Source: Lachnospiraceae bacterium (GTDB lineage: Bacteria > Bacillota > Clostridia > Lachnospirales > Lachnospiraceae). From it: a DNA stretch of 64,000 bases. The notes under the pieces were generated by a model that saw only the letters and a list, made by a program, of their open reading frames with translations, made no database searches and was not told the origin of the DNA. The stretch is from contig JAFRVD010000019.1 in assembly GCA_017441825.1 (NCBI GenBank), positions 31,157-95,156 of the forward strand. The letters run 5' to 3'. A program made the translations under genes and the position numbers. Of this stretch, positions 56,574 to 63,842 are shown in pieces (the first letter of the stretch is position 1; each line of letters starts with the position of its first letter).

Positions 56574-57782
56574 ATGACTAAAATTCGGATGACAACACCT
56601 CTTGTGGAGATGGACGGGGACGAAATGACCCGGATCATGTGGCAGAAGATCAAGGACGTACTGCTTACGCCGTACATCGATCTCAAGACAGAATATTATG
56701 ACCTCGGACTGGAATACCGTGAGAAGACAAAGGACCAGGTGACCGTGGATTCCGCGCTTGCAGCTAAGAAATACGGAGTCGCTGTCAAATGCGCCACCAT
56801 TACGCCTAACGCTGCACGCGTTCAGGAATATAACCTTACGGAAATGTGGAAAAGTCCCAACGCGACCATCCGTTCCATCATGGACGGTACGGTATTCCGC
56901 GCGCCCATCCTGGTAAAGGGCATTGCGCCGTATGTGCGTACCTGGACTAAGCCCATCACCATCGCCCGCCATGCGTACGGGGATATTTATAAAGCGGTGG
57001 AGATCGTGACAGACCGCCCCGGTACCTGTGAGCTGGTCTTTACGGCGGAGGACGGAGAGGTTAAAAAGGAGCTCGTCCATGAATTCAAGGGACCCGGCAT
57101 CATGCAGGGTATCCACAATACGGACGCATCCATTGAAAGCTTTGCGAGAAGCTGCTTCTCCTATGCGATCGCGACGCAGCAGGATCTCTGGTTCGGCGCA
57201 AAGGACACCATCTCCAAGAAGTATGATCATCATTTCAAGGATATCTTCCAGGACCTCTTTGATAAAGAATACAAGGAGCGCTTTGACGAGCTGGGCATCA
57301 AATACATGTATACGCTGATCGACGATGCCGTCGCGCGCGTCATCCGTTCCGAGGGCGGCTTCATCTGGGCCTGCAAGAACTACGACGGGGACGTTATGAG
57401 CGACATGGTGGCCACCGCGTTCGGTTCGCTGTCCATGATGACGTCAGTTCTCATGTCTCCTGACGGCAGCTTCGAATACGAGGCGGCGCACGGAACCGTG
57501 CAGCGTCACTACTACGAGCACCTGAAGGGCCATGAGACGTTCACGAATCCGATCGCCACCATTTTCGCCTGGACCGGTGCGCTCAAAAAGCGCGGCGAAC
57601 TCGACGGGATCCCGGAACTCAGTTCTTTCGGGGAGAAGCTCGAAAAGGCGACGCTCGGCACGGTAGAGGACGGATATATGACCAAGGATCTTGCGGCCAT
57701 GTCTTCACTGCCGGAGATCCATATCACTAATACGGACCAGTTCCTGGCGGAGGTCAACAAACGCCTGGAACGCATGCTGTAA
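56574..57782 (+). CDS. icd: NADP-dependent isocitrate dehydrogenase, eukaryotic-like type
   Basis: Oxidises isocitrate to 2-oxoglutarate. The 402-residue protein belongs to the homodimeric eukaryotic-like class: [13 protein letters not shown] near the start, KSPNATIR substrate-binding motif, [11 protein letters not shown], and the C-terminal [12 protein letters not shown] with [15 protein letters not shown]. The TVQRHY segment (His/Arg-type) points to NADP rather than NAD. It is followed after 61 bases by an aroD-like gene. Confidence 0.93.
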   Translation: MTKIRMTTPLVEMDGDEMTRIMWQKIKDVLLTPYIDLKTEYYDLGLEYREKTKDQVTVDSALAAKKYGVAVKCATITPNAARVQEYNLTEMWKSPNATIRSIMDGTVFRAPILVKGIAPYVRTWTKPITIARHAYGDIYKAVEIVTDRPGTCELVFTAEDGEVKKELVHEFKGPGIMQGIHNTDASIESFARSCFSYAIATQQDLWFGAKDTISKKYDHHFKDIFQDLFDKEYKERFDELGIKYMYTLIDDAVARVIRSEGGFIWACKNYDGDVMSDMVATAFGSLSMMTSVLMSPDGSFEYEAAHGTVQRHYYEHLKGHETFTNPIATIFAWTGALKKRGELDGIPELSSFGEKLEKATLGTVEDGYMTKDLAAMSSLPEIHITNTDQFLAEVNKRLERML

Positions 57783-57843
57783 CCTGAATGTTGCGGGAAA
57801 CAGCCTGCGGGCATGTTTCTCCGGAGGAGTGTGACAGAGTCAG

Positions 57844-58596
57844 ATGATTGAGATCAGGGATGTCAGGATCGGCGAAGGAAAGCCGAAGATCTGCGTGACC
57901 ATCGCCGGTGAGACCGAAGAGGCGGTCCGCCTGGAGGCTGTGGCTGCCGCGGAATCCGGCGCAGACATCATTGAGTGGCGTGCCGATGACTTCAAGGACT
58001 GGAAAATCGAAACGTCTGTGCTCCGGATGCTGAAGATCATCCGGATGTGCATCGGGGACAAGCTGTTTTATTTTACGTTCAGGACCGCTGAAGAGGGCGG
58101 GCACACGAACGTGAAGGACAGTGAGTATATCAGCATAGTGAAGCTGGCTATAGACAGCCGGCTGATCGACTTAATTGACATCGAATGCTGCGTCTCCGAG
58201 TACCGTGCGACCGAGCTGATCGCGTACGCGAAAAACGGGCGTACGCCCATTATCGGATCGAATCATTCGTTCAGTAAGATGCTGACGATAGGCGAGCTGG
58301 ATTTCCGGATCCGCTACATGTGGCGGCTCGGGGTGGACGCGGTGAAGATCGGCGTCGTACCGAATTCAAGGCGCGATATGTACCGGCTGCTGAACGCCGC
58401 GTACGACCTGACTGAGGATCTGGACTTCCCCATTGCTGTATACAGCATGGGCGAGCATGGCCGGTTCCTCTTAGGCGCGAGTGAGTTCTACGGATCAGCC
58501 ATTACGTTTGCCACACTGCACCCGGAGAGCGGGGACGGTGTGGACGTGCGGCTTCTGACGTCGGTAATCAATGGAATGCACGCGTTATTGAACTGA
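57844..58596 (+). CDS. aroD: Type I 3-dehydroquinate dehydratase-like protein
   Basis: A 250-residue TIM-barrel homolog of AroD (shikimate pathway). Visible conserved residues are Glu44/Arg46 (DIIEWRAD), Arg80 and Glu84 (FTFRTAEEGG), His141 (GSNHSF) and Schiff-base Lys168 (DAVKIGV). But the conserved substrate-carboxylate Arg (near position 213 in Salmonella AroD) is Leu210 here, and the usual APGQ Gln is lost (SGDG region). So the chemistry may be intact while substrate binding is altered. It follows icd without a clear promoter. Either a divergent AroD or a relative with another substrate. Confidence 0.75.
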   Translation: MIEIRDVRIGEGKPKICVTIAGETEEAVRLEAVAAAESGADIIEWRADDFKDWKIETSVLRMLKIIRMCIGDKLFYFTFRTAEEGGHTNVKDSEYISIVKLAIDSRLIDLIDIECCVSEYRATELIAYAKNGRTPIIGSNHSFSKMLTIGELDFRIRYMWRLGVDAVKIGVVPNSRRDMYRLLNAAYDLTEDLDFPIAVYSMGEHGRFLLGASEFYGSAITFATLHPESGDGVDVRLLTSVINGMHALLN

Positions 58597-58605
58597 ACAG
58601 AGATG

Positions 58606-58641
58606 AAAAAACCCGGGTGCCGTGAGGCACCCGGGTTTTTT
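58606..58641. terminator. Bidirectional terminator between aroD and the PH-domain gene
   Basis: A perfect 15-bp inverted repeat with A6 and T6 ends (58606-58620, 58627-58641) around a six-base loop; suits both convergent genes. Confidence 0.92.
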
Positions 58642-58657
58642 CACGGTAGAGGAGCGT

Positions 58658-59923
58658 TTACTCCTCGTCGTTTGTGTCGTCAGTGTAGTCCGTTGTGAAG
58701 TCGTCCGTTACTTCGTTGAAGATCAGAAAATCGTCCGGGTCTTCATCCTCGGGAAGGTCTTCGGGAAGGTCTTCAGCCGGGGCGTCGTTCAGGGGCGTTT
58801 CCTCGATCGGGACTTCCTCAAAGAGATCCTTAAGCTTGAACTCGTCCTTTACAGATCCATCCTTTTTGGGTGCGTCTTCAAGGACGGTCTTTGCTGCCGA
58901 AGCGATCTCCGCCGCTACTTCTTCGGCATCCTTCTCCACATAGTCTTCGGCGGCTACCAAAGTCTCAGGAGCGTCCTCCGCTGCGGCTTCGACTAAATCC
59001 TCAGCCGATTCAAAAGCTTCCTCAGCCTCAAATGCCACAGGCTCCAAGGTGCGGGCTGCTTCATCAAGAGCCTCACCGGCATCTTCCGTCACGGCTTCCA
59101 CAGCTTCTTCTGCGTCCTCCACAGCAGCTTCCGCAGCCTCAGGAACGTCCTCCGTCACTGATTCAACAGCCTCTTCAACTTCATCGACCGGCTTTTCAAA
59201 GTCAGGCAGGCCGTCGAACACATCCGGGCGCGGCTCTTTTTCCGGCTTCACAAAGATGACATCGTTTCCAAAATCATCCTTTTCAGCCTCGCGGCCGGCT
59301 CTCATGGCGGCTATTTCCGCTTCGTGGCGGGCCCATTCTTCCTTTTCGGCAAGATATTCCGCATTCGATGAGGTGATCAGGTCGGCTTCTTTTTTCATAA
59401 GATACTGGAGCCTTGCGTCATAAGCGTCCATCACGGCGTTCTTGAACTTCTTCGCATGACCGATGTAACGGAACTTCATCGTGCTGGACGTGGTCCCGAC
59501 GGTGATGGTATTGTACCGGAAGATCCGGCCGAGGATCGTTTCATTGATCGTGAAGTTGTCGATTTTTTCAAGATACGTATCCAGCGTATGGACGTAGATG
59601 AAGCCGGTCTTGCCGACGAGCTTTTTGTCAGTTGCAACCAGCTGGATGCACATCAGCCTGATGATCGGGATAATAGCGCCGATAACGGCGAATACAGTCG
59701 CGGCAATGAAAATGATGGATGCGGCATCGGTGACCTGTTTGAACTCGATATTGTTGAATTCGAAATTTTTGGACAGATAGTCCATGCCGTATTCCAGGAT
59801 CGCCCAGAACAGACCGATGATGAGGAGCGTCCGAAGAATGATGGGAACGATCGCCCAATAGGTGACGTGTGCTTCGGCGACAACATGTTCGTTGTCCCTC
59901 AGGTTTCTTTCTACATACCTCAT
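58658..59923 (-). CDS. PH-domain membrane protein with long acidic tail
   Basis: A 421-residue protein. Two membrane segments (about residues 22-47 and 68-94) precede a bacterial PH-like (bPH2/YdbS-type) region with LVATDKKLVGKTGFIYVHTLD and IDNFTINETILGRIFRYNTI in part (about residues 95-165). A coiled, charged linker leads to a roughly 200-residue Glu/Ala/Asp/Val-rich acidic tail with many EEA/EDA repeats. The tail is probably disordered and cytoplasmic. Function unknown; the PH part may bind lipid or organise a membrane complex. A GGGGGAT site precedes the ATG. Confidence 0.7.
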   Translation of the reverse strand: MRYVERNLRDNEHVVAEAHVTYWAIVPIILRTLLIIGLFWAILEYGMDYLSKNFEFNNIEFKQVTDAASIIFIAATVFAVIGAIIPIIRLMCIQLVATDKKLVGKTGFIYVHTLDTYLEKIDNFTINETILGRIFRYNTITVGTTSSTMKFRYIGHAKKFKNAVMDAYDARLQYLMKKEADLITSSNAEYLAEKEEWARHEAEIAAMRAGREAEKDDFGNDVIFVKPEKEPRPDVFDGLPDFEKPVDEVEEAVESVTEDVPEAAEAAVEDAEEAVEAVTEDAGEALDEAARTLEPVAFEAEEAFESAEDLVEAAAEDAPETLVAAEDYVEKDAEEVAAEIASAAKTVLEDAPKKDGSVKDEFKLKDLFEEVPIEETPLNDAPAEDLPEDLPEDEDPDDFLIFNEVTDDFTTDYTDDTNDEE

Positions 59924-60058
59924 AAGATCCCCCTTTTTTGATTGATCCAGGTTCGTCAGCCACAGGAAGAGAAAAGTACATTCAATTCCGGTGTGATTGC
60001 AGATATTGTATCATGAATCAGGCAAAATTCAATCTGTTTCACCCAAAATTGTAATATA

Positions 60059-60076
60059 TTTGTCATATTTGACAAA
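60059..60076. repeat. 7-4-7 inverted repeat beside the recombinase gene
   Basis: TTTGTCA-TATT-TGACAAA in an AT-rich patch, immediately downstream of the recombinase stop codon (60084). No terminator T-run follows on the minus strand. It could be a protein-binding site. Confidence 0.45.
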
Positions 60077-60083
60077 ATGCAGC

Positions 60084-61136
60084 TTAATCCTTACGCAGCC
60101 TCACCTTGTCCCGCGCCTGCCTGCGCTGTTCGTCCTCAAGCGCGGCGTAGTGCTTCCTGGTAGTGTTGACGTCAGAATGCCCGAGCACGCCGGCCACGAG
60201 GTAAATATCGCCGGTCGCACGGTACAGGTTCGTACCGTATGTGCTCCGGAGCTTGTGCGGCGTAATATTCTTGACCTGCGTCACTGTCTGGGTGTACTTT
60301 TTGACCAGGTTTTCCACAGTGCGCACCTGGATGCGCTTCCTTTGCCCTGAAAGGAACAGGGCGTCTTCGTGGCCCGGGAGCGGAGTGAGGAGCTCGCGCT
60401 CATCCATGTACGCGTAGAGGGCTTCCTCGACCTCGTCGCCGAAGTAGACCGTCTCTTCCTTGCCGCCTTTCCGGTGCACCAGCACGCAGGAATTCTTCGA
60501 ATCCACGTCATTGATATTGAGGCCCACGCATTCGGATACACGGATGCCGGTGCCTAAAAGCAGGGTGACGATGGCGAGGTCCCGCACCTTCGTCTTTTCG
60601 TGGAACGCTTGCTGGGTCCTTGTGAGCTTATTGCCGCTTTCCACGTTGTCGAGGAGCTCGGCAACTTCATCGGCGTCCAGGCGAACGATGTTCTTTTCGT
60701 GGAGCTTAGGCATGGGCACGAGCGCCGCCGGGTCGTAATGGATGAGCTCCTTCTGGTAAAAGTATTTGTAGAACGTCCGGAGGGACGCGAGCTTCCGTTT
60801 GATGGCCTGCAGGTCGTTCGTGTGCGCCTTGTGTGATTCGTCTTCGTAGACTTTGACGTAGTCCAGGTATTCTTCGATGTCCATCGGCGTGAGGGACTCG
60901 AGGTCGGACAAAGTGATCTCACGGATAGCGCGGCTCCCGAGCGACGGGTTGTTTTCGGAAAGGAAGTGGAAGAAAACGTTGAGGTCGTACGCGTAGGCGA
61001 TCCTGGTGCGGGAGGACGTCTGGGGCTCGATGCCCCGGAAGAATTCCTTGGTGTACGGCGGGAGCTCCCTGAGGAGTTCGCGGAGCTTCAGCGTATTCCG
61101 GATATCGACCTGTGTATGGTAGCTCTGATCAGCCAT
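60084..61136 (-). CDS. XerS-like tyrosine recombinase
   Basis: A 350-residue tyrosine recombinase. The catalytic set is visible: Arg in GTGIRVSE, Lys in HRKGGKEE, HKLRSTYGT (His...Arg), LGHSDVNTTRKHY with the nucleophilic Tyr. It is longer than XerC/XerD (about 300) and has the extra N-terminal region (LPPYTKEFF) and the mid insert before RDLAIVTLLLGTG that I associate with streptococcal XerS. A single-recombinase dif system is therefore plausible. It begins two bases after the TtcA-like gene. Confidence 0.82.
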   Translation of the reverse strand: MADQSYHTQVDIRNTLKLRELLRELPPYTKEFFRGIEPQTSSRTRIAYAYDLNVFFHFLSENNPSLGSRAIREITLSDLESLTPMDIEEYLDYVKVYEDESHKAHTNDLQAIKRKLASLRTFYKYFYQKELIHYDPAALVPMPKLHEKNIVRLDADEVAELLDNVESGNKLTRTQQAFHEKTKVRDLAIVTLLLGTGIRVSECVGLNINDVDSKNSCVLVHRKGGKEETVYFGDEVEEALYAYMDERELLTPLPGHEDALFLSGQRKRIQVRTVENLVKKYTQTVTQVKNITPHKLRSTYGTNLYRATGDIYLVAGVLGHSDVNTTRKHYAALEDEQRRQARDKVRLRKD

Positions 61137-61138
61137 TG

Positions 61139-61924
61139 TCAGCCCTCCTTAAATAGTGTTTTCCAGTCCGGGATATCCGAGCTTTCCACTGCGTGGAACA
61201 GACGGTCCCTGAGTCCGGGATAGCGGCGGGAAAGCTCGCTTAAGAGTGCGTTCATATCTTCGCGGCGGGTCTCGCGGTCTGCCGGACAGAGGTTTTCAAG
61301 AACGGGTAAGGCCTGTTCCCGGACGACAGCCTTGATCAGGGCTTCGGGAGTCTCAAGGAGCGGGCGGATCAGCGTGATGCCCCGGTCTTCGTAATATGTT
61401 GCGGGTGCGTAGGAATAGAACCGGCCCTCGTACACGAGATTGAGGAGGAGGGTCGAAAGCATATCGTCGCGGTGATGGCCGAGGGCGAGCTTATTCATCC
61501 CTTCGCGCGCTGCGGCGTTTACCAGGGCGCCGCGGCGCATGTTCGCACAGAGCGCACAGGGGTGTTTTTCCCTGCGGGCACCGAAGACGATCTCGTAAAT
61601 ATCCGTTTTTTCAAGGAAAAACGTGACGTCGAGTGATTCGGAAAACGCGCGGACCGCGCTGTAGTCCATGGAAAAGCCCGGGTCTATAGCAATTGCGGCA
61701 AGAGAGTAGGAGACAGAAGAGAAGTCACGGAAGCGAGCCAGTGCATAAAGGAGTGTGAGGGAATCCTTGCCGCCGGACACGCCTACGGCGATCCTGTCGT
61801 TTTCCCTGATCAGGCTGTATTTCTGTACCGTACGACGCAGATATTTTAAGAGCTCCTGGTCCTTCAAAAGATACCGGTCCTTCCTGGATCTGTTAACATG
61901 ACACTGCACAGAATGAGGCTTCAT
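61139..61924 (-). CDS. TtcA-like tRNA thiolation protein
   Basis: A 261-residue PP-loop ATPase related to TtcA. The P-loop SGGKDS is at residues 50-55, the CxxC-type motif CALCANMRRGAL matches the TtcA iron-sulfur region, and the segment KLALGHHRDDMLSTLLLN is a strong family hallmark. It probably inserts sulfur at tRNA position C32. The ATG at 61924 is chosen because the likely promoter lies over the upstream GTG at 61954; no clear ribosome-binding site supports either. Confidence 0.78.
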   Translation of the reverse strand: MKPHSVQCHVNRSRKDRYLLKDQELLKYLRRTVQKYSLIRENDRIAVGVSGGKDSLTLLYALARFRDFSSVSYSLAAIAIDPGFSMDYSAVRAFSESLDVTFFLEKTDIYEIVFGARREKHPCALCANMRRGALVNAAAREGMNKLALGHHRDDMLSTLLLNLVYEGRFYSYAPATYYEDRGITLIRPLLETPEALIKAVVREQALPVLENLCPADRETRREDMNALLSELSRRYPGLRDRLFHAVESSDIPDWKTLFKEG

Positions 61925-61944
61925 ACACGGCGAATTGTCCGTTA

Positions 61945-61974
61945 ATGATACCACAAATTATTCGTTAAACACAA
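61945..61974 (-). promoter_or_regulatory. Promoter of the TtcA-like/recombinase operon
   Basis: On the minus strand: TTGTGT (61974-61969), an 18-base spacer and TATCAT (61950-61945), a moderate SigA-like pair. Confidence 0.4.
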
Positions 61975-62070
61975 ATCCATAAACATATTATCACATACTG
62001 AATTAATTGAAAAGAAGAAAATAAAAGCCGCGGCCTTAACGAACAACTGTACTTTTCGGATATATTCTGC

Positions 62071-62076
62071 TATACT
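62071..62076 (+). promoter_or_regulatory. Extended -10 promoter of the Mrr-like gene
   Basis: TGC-TATACT; the -35 region is weak, but the extended TGn motif and the GGAGG site downstream (ending near 62094) support expression of the following gene. Confidence 0.5.
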
Positions 62077-62103
62077 TAAAAGGAATCGAAGGAGGTTCTT
62101 CTG

Positions 62104-62589
62104 ATGGAGACGTTGAAACAGTTCTTTTTTGATAATTATCTGATCATCATCATTGCAGGCGCGGTCCTGATCATGGCCATCATCGCGCTTATTCTTTACG
62201 TGCGCATGAAGAAGCTGGGACAGTCAAAGCCCACGCCGGACGGGAGGCTGAAGGACGGGGACAGCTTTGAGAATTACTGCGCGGAGCTCCTTGTGGACAA
62301 CGGCTTCACAAACGTGCGCCTGACGCCGCAGAGCCGTGATTTCGGCGTCGATATCGTCGCGGAAAAGGGCAGCGTGAGCTACGCGTTCCAGTGCAAATAC
62401 TACAATCATCCGGTCGGGACCAGGGCGGTCCAGGAGATCTACACAGGCAAGGATTATTACCATCGCATGGTGGGCGTGGTCCTGACGAACGAGAATTTCA
62501 CTTCCAGCGCCGTAAAGCTCGCCGATGAGCTGAACGTCGTCCTGTGGGGTGATGAAGTGCTGGCAAAGCTTGAGAAAATGGAGAGCTGA
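62104..62589 (+). CDS. Membrane-anchored Mrr-like nuclease
   Basis: A 161-residue protein: one N-terminal membrane helix (about residues 12-34), a short basic linker, and a small Mrr_cat-type restriction endonuclease domain. The catalytic set is Asp79/Asp83 (RDFGVDIVAEKG) and Gln96-x-Lys98 (FQCKYY). The nuclease would face the cytoplasm. Such tethered Mrr domains occur in Firmicutes, with no defined target. A HAD gene follows after six bases. Confidence 0.8.
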   Translation: METLKQFFFDNYLIIIIAGAVLIMAIIALILYVRMKKLGQSKPTPDGRLKDGDSFENYCAELLVDNGFTNVRLTPQSRDFGVDIVAEKGSVSYAFQCKYYNHPVGTRAVQEIYTGKDYYHRMVGVVLTNENFTSSAVKLADELNVVLWGDEVLAKLEKMES

Positions 62590-62595
62590 TCCGTA

Positions 62596-63252
62596 ATGAA
62601 TAAACCGCGCATGATCCTGTTCGACTATGGCGGAACACTCCTCAACGAAAGTGATTTCAGCTTCAGAGAAGGCGAAAAAGCCGTTTTTAAGCACGTGACC
62701 AAAAATCCGAAGGGATATTCGCCCGAGGAGGTCAGCGACTTTGAAACGGGCTATTTCAGGTCGCTGAAACCCGTTCGTGAGGAGTTTTTTTATGAGCCGC
62801 ATGAATACCAGATGCTGAAGCTCAAGTATGAGCTCCACGGGATCGAGCTCGACATTTCCTATGAGGAAGCGGAGCAGATCCTGTGGGATCATACGGCGCC
62901 GCTTTCTGAAGCGTCCTATATGCCCGGGATCCGGGAGCTGCTTAAGTTTATACGGGAGAAAGGGATTCGTACCGGGGTCATCAGCAATCTGGGCTGGTCA
63001 GGAAAGGCGCTCGTTAATCGGATCACAAAGATGTTTCCGGAGCATCCGTTTGAATTTATTCTTGCGTCAAGCGAATACGGGCTCAGGAAGCCGGACCGCA
63101 GGTTATACGAAATTGCGCTTGTGAAGGCGGGGCTCGATGCTGCGGATGTGTGGTACATCGGCGACACCTTTGAAAAAGACGTCCTGGGCTCCCACAGCGT
63201 AGGCATGTTCCCGGTGCTGTACACGGGGACGATGGGGACAAAGGCCCTGTGA
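62596..63252 (+). CDS. HAD-family hydrolase, probably frameshifted at the C-terminus
   Basis: A 218-residue HAD-superfamily protein. Motif I is LFDYGGTLLN: nucleophile Asp10 is kept, but the usual second Asp is Gly12. Motif II is GVISNLG, motif III Lys in RKPDRRLY, motif IV YIGDTFEKDVLGS. The protein stops abruptly after VLYTGTMGTKAL. From the overlapping GTG (63249) a second frame codes for ADFEYLSVSHYEEVIRVLEG, which resembles the normal C-terminal strand-helix of this family. A one-base loss near 63245 would explain this. Function: phosphatase-like, substrate unknown. Confidence 0.75.
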   Translation: MNKPRMILFDYGGTLLNESDFSFREGEKAVFKHVTKNPKGYSPEEVSDFETGYFRSLKPVREEFFYEPHEYQMLKLKYELHGIELDISYEEAEQILWDHTAPLSEASYMPGIRELLKFIREKGIRTGVISNLGWSGKALVNRITKMFPEHPFEFILASSEYGLRKPDRRLYEIALVKAGLDAADVWYIGDTFEKDVLGSHSVGMFPVLYTGTMGTKAL

Positions 63253-63338
63253 GGGATTCCGTACAGCCTCAGGCTGATTTTGAGTACCTTTCAGTGAGTC
63301 ATTATGAGGAAGTCATCAGGGTACTTGAAGGTAAGTGA
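63249..63338 (+). CDS. Short reading frame, likely displaced end of the HAD gene
   Basis: A 29-codon frame (GTG start, TGA at 63336-63338) sharing GTGA with the HAD stop. Its residues look like a real helix-strand end of the hydrolase. It may be the displaced C-terminus, or a coupled small gene. Confidence 0.5.
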   Translation: MRDSVQPQADFEYLSVSHYEEVIRVLEGK

Positions 63339-63430
63339 GCCGTTATCCGGAGCTTTTTGAAATTCGCATACTTTTTCAGGAACGGTGACAGATGTCGGAT
63401 GACTGAACGGTAACCTGTAAAATAAAGAAT

Positions 63431-63491
63431 TTTCTGACGCGTTTTCAGAAAGGCCTGAGTGGGAATATACGCTTTTGTGTTCTGAAAACGC
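63431..63491. repeat. Nested inverted repeats, mutually exclusive hairpins
   Basis: GCGTTTTCAGAA (63439-63450) pairs perfectly with TTCTGAAAACGC (63480-63491) over a 29-base loop. TTTCTGA (63431-63437) also pairs with TCAGAAA (63445-63451), so only one can form. Confidence 0.75.
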
Positions 63492-63563
63492 ATGAGAGGA
63501 TCAACGCGGAAACGGGGCGGGATTCTGAGGGAGCTCGGAATAACTGTTGGAAGTTTCAAGTAT

Positions 63564-63615
63564 CTCAGTCATCCCTTCGGGCTGACAGCTTTACCTCAAG
63601 GGGAAGCCTTGTGGT
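63564..63615. repeat. Palindromic intergenic repeat (REP-like)
   Basis: GTCATCCC-TTC-GGGCTGAC (63568-63586) with one mismatch, followed by an imperfect hairpin in the GCTTTACCTCAAGGGGAAGC stretch. Similar short palindromic repeats are common between genes in gut Clostridia; family membership is from pattern memory only. Confidence 0.5.
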
Positions 63616-63675
63616 GCGGAGGCCCGGGAGGCCGGAAGGGGCCTTATCGACATATCCACATCATTTTTGGCGTCT

Positions 63676-63842
63676 TTATTCGTTAAACTTGAGTTTTGCG
63701 AATAAATAGGTCCGGGAAGAATCATGAGACAAAGGATGTCCACACTCCTCTTTCCATGTCAATAAATGAGCACAGAACAAGAGCGCCCTCCATTTAAGAG
63801 AACGGTCTTGTGTGTTTTATTCCGCAAAACTTAAGTTTGACG
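63676..63842. repeat. Inverted repeat pair around a 110-base segment
   Basis: Bases from 63680 (CGTTAAACTTGAGTTTTGCG then AATAA) recur as a near-identical reverse complement at 63817-63842 (CGTCAAACTTAAGTTTTGCG then GAATAA read on the minus strand). Each arm is itself palindromic around AAACTT. Confidence 0.65.

Larger units (their letters stand above)
63339..63816. other. Repeat-rich intergenic stretch (478 bases)
   Basis: No supported gene. It holds overlapping hairpins (63431-63491), a palindromic intergenic repeat (about 63564-63640) and one arm of a 26-base inverted repeat near 63680. Short open frames in it look spurious. The AT-richer parts contrast with the coding sequence around it. 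Confidence 0.7.

Noticed and set aside
60084-61136. Integrase of a prophage or integrative element
   Set aside because: No phage, plasmid or mobility genes lie nearby, and the gene is in an operon with a tRNA-modification gene; a chromosome-dimer resolvase fits better.
63302-63559. 85-codon minus-strand frame near the window end
   Set aside because: It crosses the hairpin region and the displaced HAD end, has no ribosome-binding site and shows no domain.
63492-63686. 64-codon plus-strand frame
   Set aside because: It is made of the intergenic palindromic repeat; the residue pattern is that of translated repeat DNA.
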